Assembly: GCF_002879645.1 (NCBI RefSeq)
Contig: NZ_PNRE01000103.1
Coordinates: 1-64,000, forward strand
DNA length: 64,000 bases
Direction of reading: 5' to 3'
DNA from: Halomonas heilongjiangensis
GTDB lineage: Bacteria > Pseudomonadota > Gammaproteobacteria > Pseudomonadales > Halomonadaceae
Of this stretch, positions 7,118-15,375 are shown in pieces. The position numbers were made by a program, and so were the translations under genes. How positions within the stretch are numbered: the first letter of the stretch is position 1; each line of letters begins with the position of its first letter. The notes under the pieces were generated by a model that had not been told where the DNA came from, made no database searches, and saw nothing but the letters and a program-made list of their open reading frames with translations.

Positions 7118-9169
7118 ATGGCTAACGACCCGCTGCTGCAGCCCTTCCAGCTCAAGCATCTGACCCTGAAAAACAGGCTCATGATGACGTCCCACGAGCC
7201 CGCCTACCCCGAGGATGGCATGCCCAAGGCGCTCTACCGTGCCTACCACGTCGAGCGGGCCAGGGCCGGCCTTGGCCTGACCATGACCGCCGGGTCGGCG
7301 GCGGTAGCCAAGGACAGCCCGCCGGTGTTCAACAACATCCTGGCCTACAGGGACGAGGTGGTGCCGTGGATGCGTGAGCTCACCGACGCCTGCCATGAGC
7401 ACGGCACCGCGGTGATGATCCAGCTGACTCACCTGGGTCGGCGTACCCGCTGGGACAAGGGCGACTGGCTACCGGCGGTATCGGCTTCTCATCGCCGTGA
7501 GGCTTCACACCGCGCCTTTCCCAAGCAGGTCGAGGAGTGGGACATCGAGCGCCTGATCCGTGACTACGCCGACGCTGCCGAGCGCATGCACGCCGCCGGC
7601 CTCGACGGCATCGAGCTGCAGGCCTATGGCCACCTGATGGACCAGTTCTGGTCGCCGCTGACCAATACCCTCGAGGGGCCTTACGGGGGCGATCTCGACA
7701 ACCGGCTGCGCTTTACCTTCGACGTGCTGCGTGCCATTCGTCAGCGGGTCGGCGAGGCGTTCATCGTCGGGGTGCGCTATACCGGCGACGAGATGCTGCC
7801 GGGCGGGCTGACCGCCAACGATGGAATGGAAATCTCACGGCGCCTGAAGGAGAGCGGCCTGGTCGACTTCCTCAACGTGGTCCGCGGCCACATCGACACC
7901 GACGCCGGGCTCACCGACGTGATCCCCATCCAGGGCATGCCCAGCGCCCCGCACCTGGACTTCGCCGGAGAAATTCGTCGCCAGGTCGACTTCCCCACCT
8001 TCCATGGCGCCAAGATCCAGGACGTCGCCACCGCCCGCCATGCCATCGCCTCGGGCAAGGTCGACATGATCGGCATGACCCGCGCCCACATGGCCGACCC
8101 GCACATCGTGCGCAAGATCATGGAGGGGCGCGAGGAAGAGATCCGCCCCTGCGTCGGCGCCAACTACTGCCTCGACCGCATCTACCAGGGCGGTGCGGCC
8201 TACTGCATCCACAACGCCGCCACCGGGCGGGAAACCACCATGCCCCACACCATCCCCAGGGCCGCGCAGAAGCGTCGGGTGGTGATCGTCGGCGCTGGCC
8301 CCGCGGGGCTGGAGGCCGCCCGGGTCGCCGGCGAACGGGGCCATTCCGTGGTGGTGCTGGAAGCCGCCAGCGATGCCGGCGGGCAGGTGCGTCTCACGGC
8401 GCAGAGCGAGCGCCGCCGCGAGATGATGGGCATCATCGACTGGCGCCTGGCCCGCTGCGAGGCCCTCGGCGTCGAGCTCCGCTACAACGTCTGGGCCGAG
8501 GTCGAGGACGTGCTTGCCGAGCAGCCGGACGTGGTGATCGTGGCGACCGGCGGCTACCCCTTGGAAGACCAGCCCGAGGTCGGGCACGAGCTGGTGGTCA
8601 ATACCTGGGATATCCTGTCCGGCCACGTCGCGCCGGGCAGCCGGGTACTCTTGTTCGATGACGCCGGCGATCATGCCGCCCTGCAGGCGGCGGAGATCAT
8701 CGCCGCCACCGGGGCCGAGCTCGAGATCATGACGCCGGACCGCACCTTCTCGGCGGAGATCATGGCCATGAACCTGGTGCCCTACATGCGCGCCCTGCAG
8801 CGCCCCAACGTCACCTTCACCCCCACCTACCGGCTGAAGTCCGTGCAGCGGGAAGGCGGCGGGCTGCTCGCCAGGATCACCAGCGACTATGTCCCTCACG
8901 ATCGGCACGACCTGGATCATGAGCGGCGCATCGACCAGGTAGTGGTCAACTACGGCATCACGCCGATGGCCGACATCTACTTCGAGCTCAAGCCGCATTC
9001 CAGCAACGGCGGCGAGGTGAACTATGACGATTTGATCGTCGGCCGGCCCCAGGCCGTCATTCGCAATTCCGGCGATGGTTTCCAGCTGTTCCGGATCGGC
9101 GATGCCGTCGCGTCCCGCAACACCCATGCGGCGATCTACGATGCCCTGCGGCTGGTCAAGGACCTGTGA
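7118..9169 (+). CDS. NADH:flavin oxidoreductase, N-methylproline/dimethylglycine demethylase-like
   Basis: The 683-residue protein has the 2,4-dienoyl-CoA reductase layout: an old-yellow-enzyme TIM barrel (about 1-370, FMN) and a C-terminal FAD/NAD(P) half with VVIVGAGPAGLEAARVAG near 388. Its opening (PFQLKHLTLKNRLMMTSHEP) resembles the subgroup that includes the stachydrine-pathway N-methylproline demethylase and DgcA for dimethylglycine, so oxidative N-demethylation is the best guess. Cysteines at C345, C351 and C363 fit the iron-sulfur site, but the second of the four usual cysteines is alanine (A348). The start has a GAGAGAGG site. It stands alone behind a TetR gene; no betaine dioxygenase is nearby. 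Confidence 0.8.
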   Translation: MANDPLLQPFQLKHLTLKNRLMMTSHEPAYPEDGMPKALYRAYHVERARAGLGLTMTAGSAAVAKDSPPVFNNILAYRDEVVPWMRELTDACHEHGTAVMIQLTHLGRRTRWDKGDWLPAVSASHRREASHRAFPKQVEEWDIERLIRDYADAAERMHAAGLDGIELQAYGHLMDQFWSPLTNTLEGPYGGDLDNRLRFTFDVLRAIRQRVGEAFIVGVRYTGDEMLPGGLTANDGMEISRRLKESGLVDFLNVVRGHIDTDAGLTDVIPIQGMPSAPHLDFAGEIRRQVDFPTFHGAKIQDVATARHAIASGKVDMIGMTRAHMADPHIVRKIMEGREEEIRPCVGANYCLDRIYQGGAAYCIHNAATGRETTMPHTIPRAAQKRRVVIVGAGPAGLEAARVAGERGHSVVVLEAASDAGGQVRLTAQSERRREMMGIIDWRLARCEALGVELRYNVWAEVEDVLAEQPDVVIVATGGYPLEDQPEVGHELVVNTWDILSGHVAPGSRVLLFDDAGDHAALQAAEIIAATGAELEIMTPDRTFSAEIMAMNLVPYMRALQRPNVTFTPTYRLKSVQREGGGLLARITSDYVPHDRHDLDHERRIDQVVVNYGITPMADIYFELKPHSSNGGEVNYDDLIVGRPQAVIRNSGDGFQLFRIGDAVASRNTHAAIYDALRLVKDL

Positions 9170-9220
9170 TAGGCGCGACGAGACACCGGGCCGGCTCTCG
9201 GTTGCTCGCCGACCAGGGGG

Positions 9221-10150
9221 TCAATAGAGCCGGAACGACTGATGCTCCGGGTGCCCCTGCTGCTGCTGGATCACCTTGCGGTAGCGCTTGTACTCCCACT
9301 GGTACTGGGCCGGGTCGAGGGCGATGGCGGCCTCCACGCAGGCGTTGACGCCGGTGGCGGAGACGGTCTCGTCGGTCGAGTAGACGCGCTCGTCGGCGGC
9401 GAGGAAGTGCAGCGCGAAGCCGCGGCCGGGCAGGCGCCTGGCCACCCCGGTGACCACCCGCGCCTCGGTGCGGGCGACCAGCTTGGGCAGCAGGGTGGCG
9501 GTATAGGCCGGGCGGTCGAAGAAGGGGGCGAAGACGCCGCTGCCCCAGGAGGGCTCCTGGTCGGGGAGGATGCCGATCGCCTCGCAGCGCTTGAGCGCCT
9601 TGAGCAGCGCCGCCACCCCACGGGGGTTGGTCGGCACCAGGCGCGCCCCCATGCGTTCGCGGCCCTGGCGGATCAGCGGGTCCAGGGCGTCGATCTTGGG
9701 CGGTTCGTACATGGCGGTGAAGGGGAAGTGGCTCGAGAGCCAGAAGTTGAGCACCTCCCAGTTGCCGAAATGCGGCGCCAGCACGATCACCCCGCGCCCC
9801 TCGGCGCGGGCGCCGTCGAGCAGCTCGCGGCCGTGGACCTCGAGGAGCGAGGCCTCGACCCGTGCGGGGGCGGCCATCCAGGCGAAGCCCAGCTCGAACA
9901 TGGTGGCGGTGGAGTGCACGAGGCTGTCACGGGCGAGCGCGCGCCGGGCGGCCTCGCTGCGGTCGGGATAGACCTGGGCGAGGTTGACCTCGGTGACCTC
10001 GCGCTCGCGCCGGCTGAACCGGTGCACCAGCGGGCCGGCCAGGCGTGAGAGGCGCCACAGCGTCGACAGACGGCGGCCGGCCAGCGCGCGCCACAGGGTG
10101 GCGATGGCGCGGGACCGGGCGTTGCGGGAAGGGGACTCCGGTGCGGCCAT
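9221..10150 (-). CDS. Lipid A biosynthesis acyltransferase (LpxL/HtrB family)
   Basis: This 309-residue membrane-associated enzyme transfers a fatty acyl chain to lipid A or a related glycolipid. The catalytic H-x4-E motif is HFGNWE at 127-132, followed by PDQEPSWGSGVFAPFF and the closing WEYKRYR. An N-terminal membrane helix is weak compared with E. coli LpxL, so the protein may be peripheral. It is convergent with the flavoprotein gene (51 bases between stops) and sits two bases after the stop of the DUF4870 gene on the same strand, probably one transcript. Which lipid A position it acylates cannot be told from sequence. Confidence 0.88.
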   Translation of the reverse strand: MAAPESPSRNARSRAIATLWRALAGRRLSTLWRLSRLAGPLVHRFSRREREVTEVNLAQVYPDRSEAARRALARDSLVHSTATMFELGFAWMAAPARVEASLLEVHGRELLDGARAEGRGVIVLAPHFGNWEVLNFWLSSHFPFTAMYEPPKIDALDPLIRQGRERMGARLVPTNPRGVAALLKALKRCEAIGILPDQEPSWGSGVFAPFFDRPAYTATLLPKLVARTEARVVTGVARRLPGRGFALHFLAADERVYSTDETVSATGVNACVEAAIALDPAQYQWEYKRYRKVIQQQQGHPEHQSFRLY

Positions 10151-10152
10151 GG

Positions 10153-10536
10153 TCAGACCAGCCAGGTGTCCACGTTGTCGGGGGCGCGCTGCTCCTGTAG
10201 CCCCTTGATGCCCTTGACGCAGCGGATGACCAGCCAGACCACGGCGGCGAGCCAGGTGACGAAGCCGATCAGCACCAGGGTCAGCACGGCGGACACGGCG
10301 AAGTACAGCACGGCCAGCCAGAAGGTGCGGATCTGGTAGCGGTAGTGCTCGTCGAGCCAGGCCGGGCCCCTGCCGCGGTAGACATAGGCGATGACCACCC
10401 CGACCAGCGCGGTCACACCGCCGGTCACGATGCCGGCCAGGTGCAGGGCGTAGACCACGATGGGCATGGTGGTGTCGGGTGGGCCGCCCTGTTCGGCGAC
10501 GACTCGATCATCGTCATACTGCACATTATCGCTCAT
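10153..10536 (-). CDS. DUF4870-type small membrane protein
   Basis: A 127-residue inner-membrane protein with a charged N-terminus (about 22 residues) and three to four helices: VVYALHLAGIVTGGVTALVG, a YRGRGPAWLDEHYRYQIRTF loop typical of DUF4870/Tic20-like proteins, then TFWLAVLYFAVSAVLTLVLIG and TWLAAVVWLVIRCVKG. Function unknown. I chose ATG 10536, which is followed by a normal acidic leader; the frame extends to 10611 without a better site. It is immediately upstream of the acyltransferase gene. Confidence 0.8.
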   Translation of the reverse strand: MSDNVQYDDDRVVAEQGGPPDTTMPIVVYALHLAGIVTGGVTALVGVVIAYVYRGRGPAWLDEHYRYQIRTFWLAVLYFAVSAVLTLVLIGFVTWLAAVVWLVIRCVKGIKGLQEQRAPDNVDTWLV

Positions 10537-10623
10537 GGGTCGTCCCTGGGGTTCGAGTGACTGGTGCCAATGATACCGGCCGCCGGCGACATTGCCACCG
10601 GCAGCGCCCAACGGGAAGCGGGA

Positions 10624-11016
10624 TCAGTCGGCGCCCGGCCGCCGTGGGCGGCTGATCTCGAGCAGGTTGCCGTCGGGGTCGCGCAGGTAGAGCGATTCGA
10701 TCTCGCCGGTGGCGCCCTGACGCGCCACCGGGCCTAGTTCCACCTCGACGTCGAGCGCCTCCAGGTGCCGCTTGACCTCGTCCAGCGGCAGCAGGCTGCG
10801 CAGGCAGAGGTCGAGGCTGCCGGGGGTGGGGGTCGCCGCCTTGGGGCTCACGTCGGTGTCGGTCCAGTGCAGGCGCAGCGCCAGGTCGCCGAGCATCAGG
10901 TCGACGCGTTCGCGGTCGCGGTAGCGCACGTCGAGCCCCAGCACCCGGGAGTAGAAATCCACGGCGCGGGAAATGTCGGTCACGGTGATGACCAGGTGGT
11001 CCAGACCTGACAGCAT
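10624..11016 (-). CDS. VOC (glyoxalase/bleomycin resistance/dioxygenase) family protein
   Basis: The 130-residue product is a single vicinal-oxygen-chelate unit. DHLVITVTDISRAVDFYSRVLGLDV opens the first beta-alpha-beta-beta-beta module with a metal histidine at residue 7, and LYLRDPDGNLLEISR closes the second with the metal glutamate. It resembles the YkcA/virulence-protein subgroup that lacks a defined substrate. It diverges from the methyltransferase gene with only 40 bases between the two starts, so they likely share a promoter region. Confidence 0.85.
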   Translation of the reverse strand: MLSGLDHLVITVTDISRAVDFYSRVLGLDVRYRDRERVDLMLGDLALRLHWTDTDVSPKAATPTPGSLDLCLRSLLPLDEVKRHLEALDVEVELGPVARQGATGEIESLYLRDPDGNLLEISRPRRPGAD

Positions 11017-11056
11017 TCACATCTCCTTGGAAGAGTGTACTGGCACAGAGGATACG

Positions 11057-11695
11057 ATGATGCAGACCTGCCCGCTATGCGCATCTCGCGATACGCACCA
11101 CTACCACCGCGATGCCCGGCGCGACTACCGCCGGTGTGCACGGTGCGAGCTGGTCTTCGTGCCGCCGGCAGGCCGGCTCGATCCGGCGGCGGAGCGGGCG
11201 GTCTACGATCAGCACGAGAACTCCCCCGACGACCTCGGCTATCGCCGCTTCCTGTCGCGGCTGTTCGAGCCGTTGCGCGAGCGCCTGCCTGCCGGGGCCC
11301 GCGGGCTCGATTTCGGTGCCGGCTCCGGGCCCACCCTGTCGGTGATGTTCGAGGAGGCCGGCCACCCCATGGCGATCTACGACCCCTTCTATGCGCCGGA
11401 TCGTGAGGTGCTGGGGAGGGCGTACGACTTCATCACCGCCACCGAGGTGGTCGAGCACCTCTTCGAGCCGGGGCGCGAACTCGCGCGGTTGGCCGCCATG
11501 CTGCCCGCGGGGGGCTGGCTGGGGCTGATGACCAAGCGGGTCGCCTCGCGGGAGGCGTTCGCCGGCTGGCACTACATCCTCGACCCCACTCACGTGGCGT
11601 TCTTCAGCGAGGCGAGCTTCGCGTGGCTGGCCGGCCACCTGGGCATGAGCGTCGAGTTTCCCGCCGCCGACGTGGCACTGCTGCAGAAGCGGTAG
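11057..11695 (+). CDS. Zinc-ribbon class I SAM-dependent methyltransferase
   Basis: A 212-residue protein with an N-terminal zinc ribbon (C5, C8, C27, C30 in MMQTCPLC and RRCARC) and a methyltransferase domain (GLDFGAGSGP near 81-90, then FITATEVVEHLFEPG as post-motif). The ribbon-plus-methyltransferase layout is shared with sugar and cofactor methyltransferases; the target is unknown. Two ATGs, 11057 and 11060, follow an AGAGG site; either may be used. Length is short for the family because no C-terminal extension is present. Confidence 0.82.
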   Translation: MMQTCPLCASRDTHHYHRDARRDYRRCARCELVFVPPAGRLDPAAERAVYDQHENSPDDLGYRRFLSRLFEPLRERLPAGARGLDFGAGSGPTLSVMFEEAGHPMAIYDPFYAPDREVLGRAYDFITATEVVEHLFEPGRELARLAAMLPAGGWLGLMTKRVASREAFAGWHYILDPTHVAFFSEASFAWLAGHLGMSVEFPAADVALLQKR

Positions 11696-11912
11696 ATCAT
11701 CCCGAATTTCCGGTCGTTCACCGAGCAAATTTCCGGGGCCGGCGGGCGTCGTCCACAAAGCGATTGACTTGGCGCCAGGCAGGCGTATGCTTCGCGCGCT
11801 CCCACGCTGCGTCGGCATCCTCGGGAGCCGCCGAACCCTGACCTCCGACAAGGCGCCGTCCGGCATTTTCTGCCACGCTTCTTCTTTTCATCTGCTGCTG
11901 TGAGGCCTGTTC

Positions 11913-13340
11913 ATGTCGCGGCAACTGCTGGCCATGGCCCTGGCGCCCCTGCTGGGGCTGTTCATTCTCGGGATCGGCAACGGTTTCCTGGCGACCCTGA
12001 TCACCCTGCGCCTGGACGCCGCCGGCGAGTCGCCGGTGGTGATCGGCTGGGTGTCGTCGGCCTACTTCATCGGCCTGGCGCTGGGGGCCATGTTCAACGA
12101 CCGGCTGCTGCTGCGCATCGGCCATATCCGCGCCTACGGCAGCTTCGCCTCGCTGGTGGCGGTCACGGTGCTGCTCCAGGGGCTGTTCTTCGAGCCCTGG
12201 GCCTGGTTCGTGCTGCGCCTGATCGGTGGCTGGGCCACCGTGGGCGTCTACCTGGTGATCGAGAGCTGGCTGCTCACCGCCGGCGACCAGAAGGTCCGCG
12301 GCCGCCTGCTGGCGCTCTACATGATCTCGCTCTATGCCGCCGGGGTGGTCGGTCAGCTGCTGCTGGGCGTGACCGATGCCATGGGGGTGACCGCTCCCTT
12401 CATGGTGATCGGCATGCTGGCCTCGCTGTCGGTGCTGCCGATGGCGATGATCCCGCGGGTCTCGCCGCTGATCGAGCACGCCGAGCCGCTCTCGCCGATG
12501 CGGCTGATCACCCTGACGCCCACCGGGGTGATGGGCAGCTTCGGCTCGGGGCTCGCCGTGGCCGCGGTCTACTCCCTGTTGCCGCTCTATTTGCAGCGCG
12601 TCGGCCTGTCGGTGAACCAGATCGGCCAGATGATGGCGGTGGTGGTGCTCGGCGCCATGCTGCTGCAGTATCCCATCGGCCGCTGGTCCGACCGCCACGA
12701 CCGCCAGATGGTGCTGATCCTGATCGGGGCCTTCTGTACCCTGATCTCCGCCGGCATGCTGTGGCTGCCGCTCAACACCTGGGTGCTCGCCGGGCTGCTG
12801 TTCCTGCTCGGCGGCGGCGTCTTCGCCCTCTACCCGGTGGCGGTGAGCCACGCCGCCGACCGTGCTCCGGCCGGTGCCCTGGTGCGCATGAGCCAGGGGC
12901 TGCTGCTGATCAATGCGGTGGGTTCCACCGTGAGCCCGCCGGTGATCTCGCCGGTGATGGCCGCGCTGGGCGATGCCGGCCTGTTCTGGGCCTTCGGTGC
13001 GCTGGGGCTCTTCCTGGTGGGCTTCTTCGCCTGGCGGCGCCGCGTGCGTCCGGCGCCGGTGCCGGTGGCGCCGTTCGCGCCCACCACGCCGATGTCGTCG
13101 ATGGGCGCCGAACTCGCCGTGACCGGGGAGCTGATGCAGGGCGCCATCGACCACGAGCACAGGGAGGATCTCTCCGACGCCGTGCCCGAGGTGGAGGTGG
13201 CCGAGCCGCTGGTGGGCCCGCCGCCCCCCGATGAGCCGCATATCGTCTACTACGACGATGACGATAACGGCAGGCATCCGCCGCTCGACGACGATAGGGT
13301 GGAGCTGCAGGGCGTCGAACCCGACCCCTCCCGCGCCTGA
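11913..13340 (+). CDS. MFS transporter, YcaD-like
   Basis: This 475-residue protein has twelve membrane helices in about the first 375 residues, with a shortened N-half signature (GLALGAMFNDRLLLRIGHIRAY in parts) and the second-half repeat QYPIGRWSDRHDRQMVL. It resembles the YcaD/arabinose-efflux branch of the major facilitator superfamily; the substrate is unknown. About 100 hydrophilic residues follow the last helix, rich in Asp, Glu and Pro (YYDDDDN), an unusually long cytoplasmic tail. The gene is followed by a strong terminator at 13367. Confidence 0.85.
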   Translation: MSRQLLAMALAPLLGLFILGIGNGFLATLITLRLDAAGESPVVIGWVSSAYFIGLALGAMFNDRLLLRIGHIRAYGSFASLVAVTVLLQGLFFEPWAWFVLRLIGGWATVGVYLVIESWLLTAGDQKVRGRLLALYMISLYAAGVVGQLLLGVTDAMGVTAPFMVIGMLASLSVLPMAMIPRVSPLIEHAEPLSPMRLITLTPTGVMGSFGSGLAVAAVYSLLPLYLQRVGLSVNQIGQMMAVVVLGAMLLQYPIGRWSDRHDRQMVLILIGAFCTLISAGMLWLPLNTWVLAGLLFLLGGGVFALYPVAVSHAADRAPAGALVRMSQGLLLINAVGSTVSPPVISPVMAALGDAGLFWAFGALGLFLVGFFAWRRRVRPAPVPVAPFAPTTPMSSMGAELAVTGELMQGAIDHEHREDLSDAVPEVEVAEPLVGPPPPDEPHIVYYDDDDNGRHPPLDDDRVELQGVEPDPSRA

Positions 13341-13366
13341 GCCGCGCCGTCCATCCTGTCCATCAC

Positions 13367-13399
13367 GCGCCCGATGCCTCGCATCGGGCGCTTTCTTTT
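13367..13399 (+). terminator. Rho-independent terminator after the MFS gene
   Basis: GCGCCCGATGC (13367-13377) and GCATCGGGCGC (13381-13391) form a perfect 11-base stem with a CTC loop, followed by TTTCTTTT. It lies 27 bases after the MFS stop. Confidence 0.92.
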
Positions 13400-13431
13400 G
13401 GTCGCGACCTAGGCATAATGGCTAACGGAAA

Positions 13432-13447
13432 ATAGTGAATCTACTAT
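13432..13447. promoter_or_regulatory. Small inverted repeat before the acyl-CoA dehydrogenase gene
   Basis: ATAGT (13432-13436) and ACTAT (13443-13447) form a short inverted repeat in an AT-rich stretch 32 bases before the ATG. It could be an operator for the acyl-CoA operon; the arms are short, so this is weak. Confidence 0.25.
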
Positions 13448-13478
13448 CATCGTTATCATTTTTCCCAGAGGTGCCTGC

Positions 13479-15287
13479 ATGATCCCTTTCGCCGCCCCCG
13501 TCCGTGACTTCCGCTTCGTGCTGGAGGAGTTGCTCGAACACGGATCGCTCGCCTTGCCCGGCTTCGAGGAGGCCAGCCCCGACCTCGTCGAGGCGGTGCT
13601 GGAAGAAGCCGCCAGGCTGGCCAACGAGGTGTGGGCACCGCTCAATGCCAGCGGCGATCGCCAGGGCTGTAGGCGTCGTGACGGCGGCGGTGTGACCCTG
13701 CCCGATGGCTTTATCGAGGCCTACCGTGCCTACGCCGAGGGGGGCTGGAACGGCATCGGCGTGTCCGAGGCACTGGGTGGCCAGGGCCTGCCCGAGGTGG
13801 TGGCCAGCGCCGTGCAGGAGATGCTCCACGGTGCCAACATGGCGCTGGGCCTGTGCCCCATGCTCACCGCCGGCGCCATCGAGGCGTTGGCCCATCACGG
13901 CAGCGACGCTCTCAAGGAGACCTACCTGCCCAGGCTCATCGAGGGCAGCTGGACCGGCACCATGAACCTCACCGAGCCCCAGGCCGGCTCCGACCTCTCT
14001 CGCGTGCGCACCCGCGCCGTCCCATGCCCTGATGAAGAGGGCGACCATTACCGCCTGTTCGGCCAGAAGATCTTTATCACCTGGGGCGAGCACGACGCCG
14101 CCGAGAACATCCTCCACCTGGTGCTGGCGCGCACCCCGGATGCCCCCGAGGGTAACCGGGGCATCTCGCTGTTCCTGGTGCCGAAGTACCTGGAGCCTGG
14201 GTCCCCGGTTGGCGCCGATGGCTCGCTCGGTGAGCGCAACGACGTGGTCTGTGCCTCCATCGAGCACAAGCTCGGCATCCACGGCTCGCCCACCTGCACC
14301 CTGAGCTTCGGCGAGCACGACGGCGCCATCGGCTATCTGGTCGGCGAGGAGGGGCGCGGGCTCAACCACATGTTCACCATGATGAACGAGGCGCGCCACA
14401 AGGTCGGCGTGCAGGGCATCGGGGTGGCCGAGCGCGCCTGCCAGCACGCCTTCGCCTATGCCCTGGACCGCGTGCAGGGCAAGGCGCGCGGCAGTGAGGC
14501 CACCATCAGCGAGCACCTGGACGTGCGCCGCATGCTGCTCTCGATGCGGGCCCGCACCGATGCCCTGCGGGCGCTGGCGCTCTACTGCGCCGCCCAGCTC
14601 GACGTGGCCCGTCACGCCGCCGACGACGCCGAGCGCGCCGCCGCCCAGGCGCGGGTCGAGGTGCTGATCCCGGTGGTCAAGGCGTTCTCCACCGATCAGG
14701 CCGTGGAGATCGCCTCGCTGGGCGTGCAGGTACACGGCGGCATGGGCTATATCGAGGAGACCGGTGCCGCCCAGCTGCTGCGCGATGCCCGCATCGCGCC
14801 CATCTACGAGGGCACCAACGGCATCCAGGCCCTCGACCTGGCCGGGCGCAAGCTGCAGCGCGACGGCGGCGCGGCGCTCACGAGCCTGATCGACGACGTC
14901 GAGGCCACCACCCAGGCGCTGGCGGCCAACCCCGCGCTGGCCGGCCTCGCCAGGTGCCTGGCCGCCGGCGTCGCCGACCTGCGTGCCGCCCTGGTCCTGG
15001 TGCTGGAGCAGGGCACCGACCCCGAGAGCGGCCCCGATGCCGTCCAGGCCTATGCCACCCCCTTCCTGGCCCTGGTCGGCCATGTGCTCTGCGCCTGGCA
15101 GATGGGCCGTGCGGCGCTGGTGGCCAGCGCCGCCGTCGAGGCCGGCAGTGACGATCCCTTCTATGCTGCCAAGCTGCAGAGCGCCGACTTCGCCATTCGT
15201 CAGTGGCTGCCGGTGGGCCGTGCCCAGCGGGCGGTGATCGAGGCCGGCATGGAGAGCCTCGCCGCCTTCGATGCCGCGGCACGCTGA
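13479..15287 (+). CDS. Acyl-CoA dehydrogenase (long type, DmdC-like)
   Basis: A 602-residue FAD enzyme that introduces a 2,3 double bond into an acyl-CoA. It has the N-terminal extension and C-terminal helical extension of the long FadE/DmdC type. TEPQAGSDLS and FITWGEHD line the FAD site, and the catalytic glutamate is E444 in PIYEGTNGIQ. DmdC of the methylmercaptopropionate pathway belongs to this subgroup, as do generic short- and medium-chain enzymes, so the substrate is open. An AGAGG site precedes the start. It heads the acyl-CoA cluster with the ligase 88 bases downstream. Confidence 0.88.
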   Translation: MIPFAAPVRDFRFVLEELLEHGSLALPGFEEASPDLVEAVLEEAARLANEVWAPLNASGDRQGCRRRDGGGVTLPDGFIEAYRAYAEGGWNGIGVSEALGGQGLPEVVASAVQEMLHGANMALGLCPMLTAGAIEALAHHGSDALKETYLPRLIEGSWTGTMNLTEPQAGSDLSRVRTRAVPCPDEEGDHYRLFGQKIFITWGEHDAAENILHLVLARTPDAPEGNRGISLFLVPKYLEPGSPVGADGSLGERNDVVCASIEHKLGIHGSPTCTLSFGEHDGAIGYLVGEEGRGLNHMFTMMNEARHKVGVQGIGVAERACQHAFAYALDRVQGKARGSEATISEHLDVRRMLLSMRARTDALRALALYCAAQLDVARHAADDAERAAAQARVEVLIPVVKAFSTDQAVEIASLGVQVHGGMGYIEETGAAQLLRDARIAPIYEGTNGIQALDLAGRKLQRDGGAALTSLIDDVEATTQALAANPALAGLARCLAAGVADLRAALVLVLEQGTDPESGPDAVQAYATPFLALVGHVLCAWQMGRAALVASAAVEAGSDDPFYAAKLQSADFAIRQWLPVGRAQRAVIEAGMESLAAFDAAAR

Positions 15288-15375
15288 CTCGGGCCAGCGG
15301 CCCCCTCATCCGGGACCGCCCGCAGCAGACGGGCGGCCTGCACCTTCACCACCGACCCGCCAAGAGAGAGCCCGC

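Noticed and set aside
9191..9233. Inverted repeat CCGGCTCT/AGAGCCGG as a terminator between convergent genes
   Set aside because: The right arm is inside the acyltransferase coding end and no T tract follows on either strand.
11718..13277. Long minus-strand frame opposite the MFS gene
   Set aside because: Rich in His, Gln and Arg with no domain; a GC-bias mirror of the transporter codons.
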